A stretch of 64,000 bases of DNA from Myxococcales bacterium (GTDB lineage: Bacteria; Myxococcota_A; Polyangia; Polyangiales; Polyangiaceae), in the NCBI GenBank assembly GCA_016191785.1, contig JACPVJ010000055.1, positions 1-64,000 on the forward strand. Direction: 5' to 3'. Position 1 is the stretch's first letter, and each line of letters opens with the position of its first letter. Under the pieces are notes generated by a model, which worked only from the letters and a program-made list of their open reading frames with translations, was not told where the DNA came from and made no database searches. Position numbers and translations under genes: made by a program. Positions 1-8,364 of the stretch are shown in pieces.

Positions 1-1261
1 CGCCACCCGCCGCGCCCGCAGCGCCTGCCGCACCGCCACCGCCCGCCGCCCCGGCGGCGCCACCCGCGCCGGCGTCGTCCGCGGCCACGACCTCGATCTT
101 GGCCTGAAGCTGGTTGTCCGGGGGACCGCCCTGGCCTTGATCGCTGAACCAGGTCACGCCCTCTTGGAGCACGCCGAAATATTCAGCGTAGACCCCAGGC
201 TTGCTTGGTGCGTGCAGCTTGAACTGGAACTTGAAGCTGCCCCCCGGCGGCACGCTCCCGGTCACGCCCGCCGGCCGGTTCGGCGCGAGCCAGCTCGCGT
301 CGGCGAAGGCGCTGACGCGGTCGCGCGGCTCGGTGGTCCCGAGTCGCGTCTTGGCGTCCCACGCCTTGGTGCCGGTGTTCTTCAACGTGATGTGCGCATC
401 GATGGTCTCGCCCGCTTTCATCTGAAGCGCCGTGACGGCCAGCGGGAAGGACTGGTCCACGAAGGATGCGGCGTAGACCGGCTCGACGCTGCCGCCGGCG
501 AGGGCCTTCAGCTCGGCGGCCGTCCCGTTGAACACGTCGCGATCGAACCCCTTGCCGTTGGAGCAGTACTGCGTCTGCCCGTCGCAGTATTGCCAGAAGG
601 TCCAGTTGGTCCAGCCGTCGGGGATGGACGGGCAGCTGGGTCCGTAGGCGGCGATCCACAGCGGATAGCTGCCGAAGGAGGTGTCCTTGACGTGGTCCTG
701 CCAGAAGTACGCCCCGGTGTAGATGATGGGCTTTTTGCCCGTGCCCGCCTCGACGATCTTGATCCACGTCTTGATCTTGGCGGCGATGGTCGCGGGCGAC
801 TGACCGCCGGTGGCCTCGACGTCGATCATGCAGGGCAGGTCGCCCGGGCCGAGCTTGCCGCCGACCTTCTGCACCATCAGGTTGGCCTGCGCGGTCGCGT
901 CCTGGCCGGGCTCGAAATACTGATAGGCGCCACGCAGGATGCCGAGGGCCTTCATCTCTTTCCAGTTCGCCTCGAACCACTTGTCGATGTAGTTCGCGCC
1001 ATCGCTGATCCGCGCGTAGCCGTAGGTCACACCGGCCTTGGTCCAGTCGAAGTCACCCTGCCACGACGAGACATCGGCGCCTTGCGGCCCCTGGTACTTG
1101 TCGACGCCGCACTTCTTGGTGAGCTCTTCGCCGGTCGTCCCCACCACGTCGTACCCCGCGCCAGCGCTCGAGCCTTCGCTGTCGCCGCAGCTCGCGAGCC
1201 CGAGCAACGCGAGAGCCGAGCCACCCACCGCCGCCGCCCGGAGCCCAGAGATCAAGGTCAT
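1..1261 (-). CDS. GH25 lysozyme-like lipoprotein, partial at window edge
   Basis: Secreted muramidase-like enzyme predicted to cut the glycan strands of peptidoglycan. Read on the minus strand from the ATG at 1261, the N-terminus is a lipoprotein signal with the lipobox LASC (Cys25). It is followed by a GH25 domain at about residues 58-255: the ADVSSWQG motif with D63, then the MIDVEA strand whose D147 and E149 match the GH25 catalytic DxE pair, then KPIIYTG. Residues 260-375 look like an NBR1-type Ig-like domain (LKNTGTKAW, VPPGGSFKFQF). The frame ends in a Gly/Ala-rich run that continues past base 1, so the C-terminus is missing here. The Ig-like domain and Gly-rich tail suggest a surface-tethered enzyme; the substrate could be self or prey cell wall (inference). 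Confidence 0.85.
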   Translation of the reverse strand, partial: MTLISGLRAAAVGGSALALLGLASCGDSEGSSAGAGYDVVGTTGEELTKKCGVDKYQGPQGADVSSWQGDFDWTKAGVTYGYARISDGANYIDKWFEANWKEMKALGILRGAYQYFEPGQDATAQANLMVQKVGGKLGPGDLPCMIDVEATGGQSPATIAAKIKTWIKIVEAGTGKKPIIYTGAYFWQDHVKDTSFGSYPLWIAAYGPSCPSIPDGWTNWTFWQYCDGQTQYCSNGKGFDRDVFNGTAAELKALAGGSVEPVYAASFVDQSFPLAVTALQMKAGETIDAHITLKNTGTKAWDAKTRLGTTEPRDRVSAFADASWLAPNRPAGVTGSVPPGGSFKFQFKLHAPSKPGVYAEYFGVLQEGVTWFSDQGQGGPPDNQLQAKIEVVAADDAGAGGAAGAAGGGGAAGAAGAAGG

Positions 1262-1365
1262 GCGCCCGCGAGTGCAAGCATCGGGCCGCCGTCAGCGAAG
1301 CGAGATCCGCTGGCCGAGTCGAACCGCCTGCCAAGCGACGGTTGGCAGCTCGGGTTGGCGCGCGC

Positions 1366-2907
1366 TCAGTCGGCGGGCCAGACCCGCCGCCCGCCGACCC
1401 AGGTCGCCAGCGGCTCGATCTTCCACAGATCGTCGGGAGGCGTGCGGAAGGGATCGCTGTCCACCACGCTGAAGTCGGCCGGCGCCCCGAGCGCGATGCG
1501 GCCGCACGGCGAGTGGGCTGCCCACGCGCCGCCGCGCGTGAAGGCCCCGAGCACGGCGAGCACGTCCAGACGCTCGTCCGGACGCCACCCGCCGGGTGGG
1601 TGCCCTGAGCGATCGCTGCGAGTGACCGCCGCGTGCACTCCGTACCAAGGGTTCTCGGGCTCGATGGGTGCGTCCGAGCCAAAGGCAAGGTGGGCGCCGC
1701 TCTCGAGCAGGGTTCGCCAGGCGTACGCGCCGGCGAGCCGCTCGGCACCGAGGCGCGCCTCGACCCAAGCCATGTCGCTGGTGGCGTGACAGGGCTGCAC
1801 GCTGGCGGTGATCCCCAGCGCCGCGAAGCGAGGAACATCCGTCGGCGCGAGGATCTGCGCGTGCTCCACCCGGTGTCGCCGCGCACGGTCCGCGCCCTGG
1901 GCCGAAGCGATCGCGTCGAGAGCCCGCGCGTTCGCCAGATCACCGATGGCGTGGATCGCGATCTGCAGGCCGGCGGAGTGAACGCGACGCGCAGCCTGCG
2001 CCAGCTCGACGGGTTGCATCAGCGCCAGGCCCGAGGTCGTGGGAAGGTCGCAGTAGGGACGATGAAGCAGCGCGCCGTGGGACCCCAGGGCGCCATCCGC
2101 AAATAGCTTCACCCCCACCTCGGCGTAGCGATCGGTCCGCACCGGGGCGCTCAGCCGCGTTTCCAGCTCGGAAATGGGCGCGCACAGATGGGCGAAGACC
2201 CTCACGGCGAGGGACCCCTCCAGCGCCAGCTCGGTGAACAGCTCGGCCATCTCGAGCGTCGTGCCCATGTCGTGCACCGCAGTCAGGCCCACGCGGGCCG
2301 CCGCCGCGACCCCCGCCAGAAGATCGGCCCGAAGCTCGGCGCGGGTCGGCTTGGGCGGGGAAACCAGCTGCATCGCGGCGTCCAAGAGCACACCCGTCGG
2401 CGCGCCGTGCGCGTCGCGCAAGAGGCATCCGCCCCGGGGGTCGGCGGTGCTCGGGCCCACGCCGCCCAGCTCGAGGGCCCGCGGGCTGACCCACATCGCG
2501 TGGCCGTCGGCGCGGGTCAGCGCGACGGCTCGACCCGGCGCGACGCGTTCGAGCGAGCTCGCGTCCGGGTACTCGGCGACGGGCCAGCGGTTCTGGTCCC
2601 AGCCGCGCCCGACGAGCCAGGCTGCCTCGGGCAGTCGACGGTGGCGCTCTCCGACGTGCGCCAGAGCTTCGTCGAGGGAGCGCGCGCCGGTGAGATCGAG
2701 CTGCCGCTCGCGAGCGCCCATGCCGTCGAGGTGCAGGTGGGCGTCGACCAACCCCGGGAGCACCACGGCTCCGCCGAGATCGATCTGCTCTGTGCCACGG
2801 GGCGCCGCGCCAATCTCGGTCACCACGCCGTGCTCGAACGTAACCGCGGTGGCGCTGGGCCGCCGCGGATCCAGGGTGAGCACTCGCGCGTTGACGAAGG
2901 TGGTCAT
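1366..2907 (-). CDS. Amidohydrolase family 3 (YtcJ-like) metal-dependent hydrolase
   Basis: 513-residue metal-dependent hydrolase of the amidohydrolase superfamily, YtcJ-like subfamily; the natural substrate cannot be told from sequence. The beta-strand-1 metal motif DAHLHL has H57 and H59. VKLFADGALGSHGA, IHAIGD, HRVEHAQ and FGSDAP are the usual further ligand and active-site strands of the family. No signal peptide is seen, so it is probably cytoplasmic. Its ATG (2907-2905) overlaps the TGA of the upstream radical-SAM gene as ATGA, so translation is probably coupled. The length is normal for the family (about 500-550). Confidence 0.9.
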   Translation of the reverse strand: MTTFVNARVLTLDPRRPSATAVTFEHGVVTEIGAAPRGTEQIDLGGAVVLPGLVDAHLHLDGMGARERQLDLTGARSLDEALAHVGERHRRLPEAAWLVGRGWDQNRWPVAEYPDASSLERVAPGRAVALTRADGHAMWVSPRALELGGVGPSTADPRGGCLLRDAHGAPTGVLLDAAMQLVSPPKPTRAELRADLLAGVAAAARVGLTAVHDMGTTLEMAELFTELALEGSLAVRVFAHLCAPISELETRLSAPVRTDRYAEVGVKLFADGALGSHGALLHRPYCDLPTTSGLALMQPVELAQAARRVHSAGLQIAIHAIGDLANARALDAIASAQGADRARRHRVEHAQILAPTDVPRFAALGITASVQPCHATSDMAWVEARLGAERLAGAYAWRTLLESGAHLAFGSDAPIEPENPWYGVHAAVTRSDRSGHPPGGWRPDERLDVLAVLGAFTRGGAWAAHSPCGRIALGAPADFSVVDSDPFRTPPDDLWKIEPLATWVGGRRVWPAD

Positions 2908-5186
2908 TCGATGATCACGTGCTCGGGACAGACGTCGAAGCTTGCAAGGCAGGGGAAGCTGAGCCCCGCGAGCACGCGCCGGATGCACTGGGCGAGCGCC
3001 GGCTTTCCGCCGTCGACGCGCTGCACGCGGCCCTTGGCGTCGAGCACCACGCGGACCGTCGGATGGATCTGCGTCGTCCTGCACGCGGCGATCGCGCGCG
3101 ACGCGCGCTGCGCGTCGACTTCGCTCGCGCCTGCGACGCTCACGGCGACCGGGCGCCCGCGCGGATCCGTGCATTTTCCGCCGAAGCGCGCGGCCGCCTG
3201 CTCGACCTTCTTCACGTCGCCGTGCCGCTCGAGGTGGCACAGCGCACCGAAGCCGCCGCCGGCCCGGAACGCCTGCGGGGGCGTGTCGAGCCGGATCTGT
3301 CCGCTGAAGCAGGCGTCCACGCCGGCCACGGTCACCGCAGTGCCCCGCTCGAGCTCGTCGCGCTCGGCCGCCGTGCAGACCGGCAGCGCTGCGTCCGGGA
3401 GGACCCGCTCGGCCTCGCTCACCGAAGCGTCGGCGATCACGTGGACGGGGACGGTCGCGTCGGGCACGGGCTCGGCGCCGCCGTCGACGGTCGCGGCGGC
3501 CGGTGGCGGCGGCACGTCGGGCGGGCTGGTGTCGCGCGCGCACGCCGCGGACAGGACGAAGGTCACCATCGACGCGGCGGCGGCCCGCATCGGCGCGAAC
3601 GCCCGCCGCGCCCCGACCGCGGCCAGCTTGGCCTCGATCTGCGCGAGCTCGGCTTCGATCTCGGCCACGCGCGGCGAGAGGTCGCGCACCAAGGCGCCGG
3701 CGGCGTCGAAACCCCCTCCCGAGAGCGCCAGGTCGAGGGCGCGCCGGTACGCAGCGACGTACAACCTTCCGACCTGGGCTCGCGCCCGCTCGAGCCGTCG
3801 CACCCACGTCTCGTCCACGCGCTCGCCGTGCAGGCGCCGCGCGAGCCCAAGCGCCAGGAACGCGTCGTGGGTGCGAAACGCGACGCTGTAATCCCAGAAC
3901 GCCTCGGCCCGAAGGCGCATGAAGATCTCGGCGAACCGCTCGACGCGCGGATCTTCGAAGGTGTACCCGTAGCGATGCGGGTTGCCGATCAGGCGCCCCG
4001 CTTCTTGCAGCGTGCGCGTGAGCCGAGTGCCGTGATACGGCATCATGCGCGTGGCTTCGAACACGCCTCGGGGCACGCGCTCGAGCAGCTCGATGCCACG
4101 GGCGATGGACTCGGGCGTCGAATGGGGGTGGACCAGCATCAGGTTCGACACGGTCACCACGCCGCGCTCCGCCAGCTGGTCGAGCAGAGCGAGCTCGGGC
4201 TCGCCCGGCGGCGGCCGACCGAAACGGCGCCCCTCTTCCGCGGTCGCCAGCTCGAGCCCGATGAACGCCCGAACCAGCCCCAGATCCGCGAAGGCGTCGA
4301 CCACGGCCGGCGTGATTCGGTCGGCACGCAGCATGGTGCCGATGCCGAAGGCGCCCACGTCGCGCCGCTCTAGCCCTTCTTTCCACGCCCGCAAGTAGTC
4401 GAGCGCTTCTGGCTCGGTGTACGGCAAGAGGTGCTCGTCGACGAAGTAGAAATATCGGACCCCACGGGTGTGCCAGAGCTCCGCCATTTCGTCGCACACC
4501 GCGTCGATCTCGCGGCGACGCACGCCGCCGACCCCGGCTCGCGTCAGCTCGCCCCGGCTGACGCCGGCGCGCACCCCTTCGCGACGCTCTTGGGTGTGCA
4601 GCGCGGCGGGCCCGCAGTACTGACAGCGTCCGAGGCAGCCGCGGGACGCCGCCATGTGCGCCGCCTTGTGCCCCAGGATCTCCGGCAGCTCGTCGCGCCG
4701 AGGGCGAATGCGCTGGGGTGCGTCCTGAAGCACGTCGGCGGGGGCACCGTCGCCCGCGCGGGTGGTGACGCCCGGCGTACCGTCGACGCGCGCGCTTGCG
4801 ACCACCCGGCGAGCGATCTCGACCAGCGGCCCCTCGCCCGCGAACCGCACCACGCTGTCGAGCCAGGGATGACGCTCGAGCAGCCACTCGCGGGCGAGGG
4901 TGGCGAACTGCCCCCCGGCGGTGAGGTGCCCGCGAAACCCGGCCTGGCTCAGCGCTTCCCCCACGGCCAGCTGCAAGATCGCCGAGCCACCGTCGGCGAG
5001 CGAGAGCCCCACCACCGCGGGCGGGCGATCGATCAACGCGGTCACCGCCCGCTCGAGCTCTGCCGCGTCGTTGACGTAGTGGCGCTCGGCGACGAACCCG
5101 GCCTGCTCGAGCGCCGCCGCGAGATACGCGAGCCCGAGGTTCTCGTTGTGCTCGAGTCGACGCCCGATCAGAGCCACGCGAGCCAT
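2904..5186 (-). CDS. B12-binding-type radical SAM protein continuous with a C-terminal lipoprotein-like domain
   Basis: 760-residue open frame with two unlike halves. Residues 1-140 resemble a cobalamin-binding Rossmann domain (MARVALIGRRLEHNENLGL). A radical SAM core follows, with the [4Fe-4S] motif C184-x3-C188-x2-C191, then a helical tail to about residue 525. From M533 (ATG at 3590) the frame reads like the start of a separate lipoprotein: MRAAAASMVTFVLSAAC, a Pro/Ala linker, then a Cys-containing domain resembling the conserved C-terminal domain of many myxobacterial lipoproteins. The radical SAM family is usually about 500-600 residues, so either this is a true fusion or a stop has been lost, or a sequence error joins two genes. 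The start at 5186 gives the natural N-terminus. Reaction unknown. Confidence 0.75.
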   Translation of the reverse strand: MARVALIGRRLEHNENLGLAYLAAALEQAGFVAERHYVNDAAELERAVTALIDRPPAVVGLSLADGGSAILQLAVGEALSQAGFRGHLTAGGQFATLAREWLLERHPWLDSVVRFAGEGPLVEIARRVVASARVDGTPGVTTRAGDGAPADVLQDAPQRIRPRRDELPEILGHKAAHMAASRGCLGRCQYCGPAALHTQERREGVRAGVSRGELTRAGVGGVRRREIDAVCDEMAELWHTRGVRYFYFVDEHLLPYTEPEALDYLRAWKEGLERRDVGAFGIGTMLRADRITPAVVDAFADLGLVRAFIGLELATAEEGRRFGRPPPGEPELALLDQLAERGVVTVSNLMLVHPHSTPESIARGIELLERVPRGVFEATRMMPYHGTRLTRTLQEAGRLIGNPHRYGYTFEDPRVERFAEIFMRLRAEAFWDYSVAFRTHDAFLALGLARRLHGERVDETWVRRLERARAQVGRLYVAAYRRALDLALSGGGFDAAGALVRDLSPRVAEIEAELAQIEAKLAAVGARRAFAPMRAAAASMVTFVLSAACARDTSPPDVPPPPAAATVDGGAEPVPDATVPVHVIADASVSEAERVLPDAALPVCTAAERDELERGTAVTVAGVDACFSGQIRLDTPPQAFRAGGGFGALCHLERHGDVKKVEQAAARFGGKCTDPRGRPVAVSVAGASEVDAQRASRAIAACRTTQIHPTVRVVLDAKGRVQRVDGGKPALAQCIRRVLAGLSFPCLASFDVCPEHVIIE

Positions 5187-5212
5187 CGAGCCCACGGTAT
5201 CAGAAACGTGGC

Positions 5213-6034
5213 ATGTTACCCCCGACCGTGAGCGGCGAGCAGCACAGGGACTGGTTCTGGGCCGAAGCCGGGTTCTTGGTGGCCACGCTGGTCGGTGGCG
5301 CGGTCCTTCGTTACTGGCTCTCGACCGTCGTGCCGTTCGACGCAGGCGAGGTGGCGCTGCTCGCCGAGGCCACGGACCCCGAGCGCCCACTCAGGGTGCC
5401 GTTCATCATGCTGAACGGCGTGAGCCTGTTCGTGCTGTACGTGGTCGTGCGGCGGAGCGCCGGCGTGGGCGCCGCGTTCACGGCCGAGCTGGCGCTGCAG
5501 TCGAGCCTGAGCTTCCAGCTCGAGGCGATGCGCGTGCGGTGGTTCGCGCCGGCGGTGCTGATCGCGCTGTTCGTCGCGGCGTACTTCCGGCTGATGCGCC
5601 CCGGCAAGCGACTGCCCGCCCGGCTCGACCGCGGGCTGCTCGGCTGCGCCCTGGTGCTCTCGGTCGGTGAGCTGTACCTGCTCGCCACCCTGCGGACTCG
5701 AATGGCGGACATCGCACGAGAGACGCGAGCCGACGCGGCGGTGCTCGAGGCGAGCTTCACCGCCTGCGGCGGCCGCGGCGAGCTGCCGCTCGACCGCTTC
5801 GTGGCCTGTCCCGTCGCCTGGCCCAAGGCGCGGTCGGTGGAGCAGCAGGAAGCACTCTGGGAGCACCAGCGGCGTCTGGGCGAAGACGCCCTCGCGATCG
5901 CGGGCCCGGGCGACGTGCCGCCCGCGGCCAACCATCGAGTGACGCTCTTCGACCGCGACGGCGCAGGCTTCGTAGTGGTCCCCGAAGGCCCGCTCGCCGT
6001 CACGGCGCGCCGGATGCTGGCGACCCAACGCTGA
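5213..6034 (+). CDS. Hypothetical membrane protein with four predicted TM segments
   Basis: 273-residue protein with no family I recognise. The first 150 residues carry about four hydrophobic segments (near residues 19-37, 63-80, 111-125 and 143-161), with a Glu- and Arg-rich soluble C-terminal half that includes two Cys (FTACGG, FVACPVAW), probably placed outside the cytoplasm if the four-helix count is right. It is divergent from the radical SAM gene across only 26 bases, so the two promoters must overlap. The ATG at 5213 is used; a GTG at 5228 is an alternative. It ends three bases from the convergent lipoprotein gene. No function can be assigned. Confidence 0.7.
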   Translation: MLPPTVSGEQHRDWFWAEAGFLVATLVGGAVLRYWLSTVVPFDAGEVALLAEATDPERPLRVPFIMLNGVSLFVLYVVVRRSAGVGAAFTAELALQSSLSFQLEAMRVRWFAPAVLIALFVAAYFRLMRPGKRLPARLDRGLLGCALVLSVGELYLLATLRTRMADIARETRADAAVLEASFTACGGRGELPLDRFVACPVAWPKARSVEQQEALWEHQRRLGEDALAIAGPGDVPPAANHRVTLFDRDGAGFVVVPEGPLAVTARRMLATQR

Positions 6035-6037
6035 GGC

Positions 6038-7921
6038 TCAGGGCTTGATGCAGACCGGGTCGTAGACCGACACGTCGTCGACGCTGAACCCGCCCACGTC
6101 GTAGGCGTTGGCCTGGGCGTTGTAGCAGAACCGCACGCGGAAGGTCGCGCTCTTGTGGGCAGTCACGTCGAAGGTCTGGAGCGTCCACTGACCGTCGTTG
6201 ATGCACTGGTTGCCCGACGTCCAGACGCTGGTCCACGCGCTGCCGCCGTTGCTGCTCACGTCCACGTGGTCCACCTGGTACGGCCCCTGGTCCGAGTGGA
6301 GGTGGCGATAGTACGAAAGGCTCACCGCGCCGGGCTCGGAGGTCAGGTTCACGTTGGGGCTGGTCAGGCAGTAGTCGCCGTGGGCCGATGTGCCGGTGCA
6401 CGATCCGATACCGACCCCCGCCACGCCGTTGTCGTTGCCGGCCGTGTGGTCCGTGCTCGGGTCGTTTCCGCCACAGCTCGAGTTGCCGCAGCTGCTGCTC
6501 TGGGCCGGGCCGATTGCCCACTGGGTACCCAGGGTCCAGCCGGCGTTGTTGTCGGCGAAGTCCTCGAAGAAGCGGCGGGTCTTCGGCAGGTGCGACAGCC
6601 CACCCGACGTGGTGCACGAGTCGATGGTGCACACGTCCCCGTCGGCCAGGGGCAGCTGCGTGAACACCGCGCCGCTGGCCGGGTTGCAGGTCAGGGTCGT
6701 GCACTGATCCGCGTCGGTCTTGATGGGGGACGCGACGATCGAGAGGTCGTCGAGGGTCCAGCCGCCGATGTCGAAGACCTGCACGTTGCCCACGTCGAAG
6801 CCGAACCGCACCTTGAGCTGGGCGTTCTTGTAAGGGGTCAGGTCGAACGACATCGGGTACCAGCCCATGCCCCGCGGGGGCGCGTCGATCAGCAGGACCG
6901 GCGAGGGCTGGTTCAGCGTGTTCCACACCACCACCCACTGCGCGCCGTCCCAGACCTCGATGCGGCTGCGCATGTACGGGGTGTAGTCGGCGTTGAGCCA
7001 GCGCCAGAACCGGAGCTCGACGAAGGCCCCGCCCGGCGCCTTCGTGACGTCGATGGCCGGGCTCTCGAGGTAGTAGAAGCCGTGGACGGCCTTGGCGGGG
7101 TAGCCGCCGACCACCACGCCCGCCACGCCGTTGTCGGCGGTGGGGGTGTGGTCCGTTGCCGGATCGTTGCCCCCCGACATGCCACCGCTGGTGGGGGCGG
7201 CGGCCTTGATCTGCCACTCGTTGCCGAGGACCCAGCCCGCCGAGTTGTCGCTGAAGTCCTCTTCGAACAGGGTCTGTTCTTTGAGGTGAGCCACGCCCGT
7301 CGACTTGTCGCAAACGTCGAGGGTGCAGGCGTCGTTGTCGCTCAGTGGGAGGGCTGGGTTCGAACACACGCCGGCGTTGCACACGTCGTTGGTGCACGCG
7401 TCGTTGTCGCTGCACTGCGCGGGGCTGGTGCAGCCACCCGTTCCGCCACTGCCGCCGGTCACCGTGCCGCCCGCGCCACCCGCGCCGCCCGCGCCGCCCG
7501 TGGTGCCACCGCTGCCTCCGGTGACCGTGCCACCCGTGCCTCCGGTCGTGCCACCGCTGCCGCCCGTCACCGTGCCACCGCTGCCGCCCGTGACCGTGCC
7601 ACCGGTGCCTCCAGTCGTGCCACCGCTGCCGCCCGTCACCGTGCCACCGCTGCCGCCCGTGACCGTGCCACCGCTACCGCCCGTCACCGTGCCGCCGCTC
7701 CCGCTGGCACCGCCCGCGCCGCCGGTCGTGGTCCCACCGCTCCCTCCAGTGACTGCGCCGCCGCTCCCGCCGGCGCCGCCGGTGACCGAGCCGCCGCTGC
7801 CACCCGTGGTCGAGCCGCCCGCGCCGCCCGTGGACTGAAAGCCGACGCTGTCGTCGCCTCCGCAGCCAGACAGACCCACCAACGAAACTACGGCTCCAAG
7901 CAAGATGCGGCGCATACCCAT
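6038..7921 (-). CDS. Large lipoprotein: Gly-rich tether, Cys-rich segment, two MAM-like beta-sandwich domains
   Basis: 627-residue predicted lipoprotein. MGMRRILL starts the signal, and LSGC is the lipobox. About 140 residues of TGGSGGTV-type low complexity follow, then a Cys-rich segment of paired motifs (CSDNDACTNDVC, DNDACTLDVC). Two similar domains of about 170 residues come next, each opening with a FEEDFSDN/FFEDFADN-like start and ending in GGWTLDDLSI or GGFSVDDVSV, which resembles MAM/laminin-G-like sandwich domains. A strong GGGAGG ribosome site lies four bases before the ATG at 7921; the ATG at 7915 is an alternative. A surface-displayed binding protein is the likely role, ligand unknown. 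It is divergent from the small lipoprotein at 7998. Confidence 0.85.
   Translation of the reverse strand: MGMRRILLGAVVSLVGLSGCGGDDSVGFQSTGGAGGSTTGGSGGSVTGGAGGSGGAVTGGSGGTTTGGAGGASGSGGTVTGGSGGTVTGGSGGTVTGGSGGTTGGTGGTVTGGSGGTVTGGSGGTTGGTGGTVTGGSGGTTGGAGGAGGAGGTVTGGSGGTGGCTSPAQCSDNDACTNDVCNAGVCSNPALPLSDNDACTLDVCDKSTGVAHLKEQTLFEEDFSDNSAGWVLGNEWQIKAAAPTSGGMSGGNDPATDHTPTADNGVAGVVVGGYPAKAVHGFYYLESPAIDVTKAPGGAFVELRFWRWLNADYTPYMRSRIEVWDGAQWVVVWNTLNQPSPVLLIDAPPRGMGWYPMSFDLTPYKNAQLKVRFGFDVGNVQVFDIGGWTLDDLSIVASPIKTDADQCTTLTCNPASGAVFTQLPLADGDVCTIDSCTTSGGLSHLPKTRRFFEDFADNNAGWTLGTQWAIGPAQSSSCGNSSCGGNDPSTDHTAGNDNGVAGVGIGSCTGTSAHGDYCLTSPNVNLTSEPGAVSLSYYRHLHSDQGPYQVDHVDVSSNGGSAWTSVWTSGNQCINDGQWTLQTFDVTAHKSATFRVRFCYNAQANAYDVGGFSVDDVSVYDPVCIKP
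7433..7836. repeat. Degenerate tandem repeats encoding a Gly-Ser-Thr tether
   Basis: Imperfect repeats of units such as ccgccactgccgcccgt alternating with caccgtgccac run through the 5' third of the 6038-7921 gene. They encode repeated GGSGGTVTGG on the minus strand. Units differ mostly at third codon positions, which points to selection on the peptide rather than recent slippage. Confidence 0.85.
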
Positions 7922-7997
7922 GTCGCCTCCCAAGCGACTCGGTGTAGCACACGGCGCCGACGTGCGGCAGGGCGGGGCCGCGTGGTAACCTCGAGCG

Positions 7998-8324
7998 GTG
8001 CGGAAGTGCTCAGTAGTTCTGGCAACGGCGGCTCTACTGATGGCCGCTTGCTCGACGGACAACACGGGTGACCTGGCGTCTACCATCGGCGGAGGCTCAG
8101 GGGGCAAAGGCGGCGCGACCAGCGGCGGAGGCGGCACGGCGGGCTCGTCGGGGAGCGGAGGGACCGCCGGGAGCGCGGGCAGTACGACCGGCGGCGCGGC
8201 GGGCACCGGAGGCGCCAGCTCCGGCGGAGCTGGGGGCGCGGACGCCAGCACCGACGGCAGCGCGGGCGACGGCAGCACCGACGGCGCCGTCACCGACTCG
8301 GGCACCGACGCGGACGGCGGGTAG
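7998..8324 (+). CDS. Small Gly/Ser/Ala-rich lipoprotein
   Basis: 108 residues starting at a GTG. A clear lipoprotein signal (MRKCSVVLATAALLMAAC) is followed by nothing but Gly/Ser/Thr/Ala repeats and an Asp-rich end (STDGAVTDSGTDADGG). There is no folded domain to speak of: it looks like a bare tether, or the remnant of a larger tethered lipoprotein. It is divergent from 6038-7921 across 76 bases, which must hold both promoters. The low-complexity composition leaves a small doubt about expression, but the signal peptide is convincing. Confidence 0.65.
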   Translation: MRKCSVVLATAALLMAACSTDNTGDLASTIGGGSGGKGGATSGGGGTAGSSGSGGTAGSAGSTTGGAAGTGGASSGGAGGADASTDGSAGDGSTDGAVTDSGTDADGG

Positions 8325-8364
8325 CTCGATCAGCGGCGGCCCGCGCGCTCCCCGGCAGCGCGCC

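Noticed and set aside
137..1789. Long plus-strand frame across the lysozyme and amidohydrolase genes
   Set aside because: Antisense to two genes with complete motif sets; typical GC-rich shadow frame.
7433..7836. Spaced repeats suggesting a CRISPR array
   Set aside because: Repeats encode Gly-Ser in frame, unit lengths vary and there are no unique spacers of constant length.
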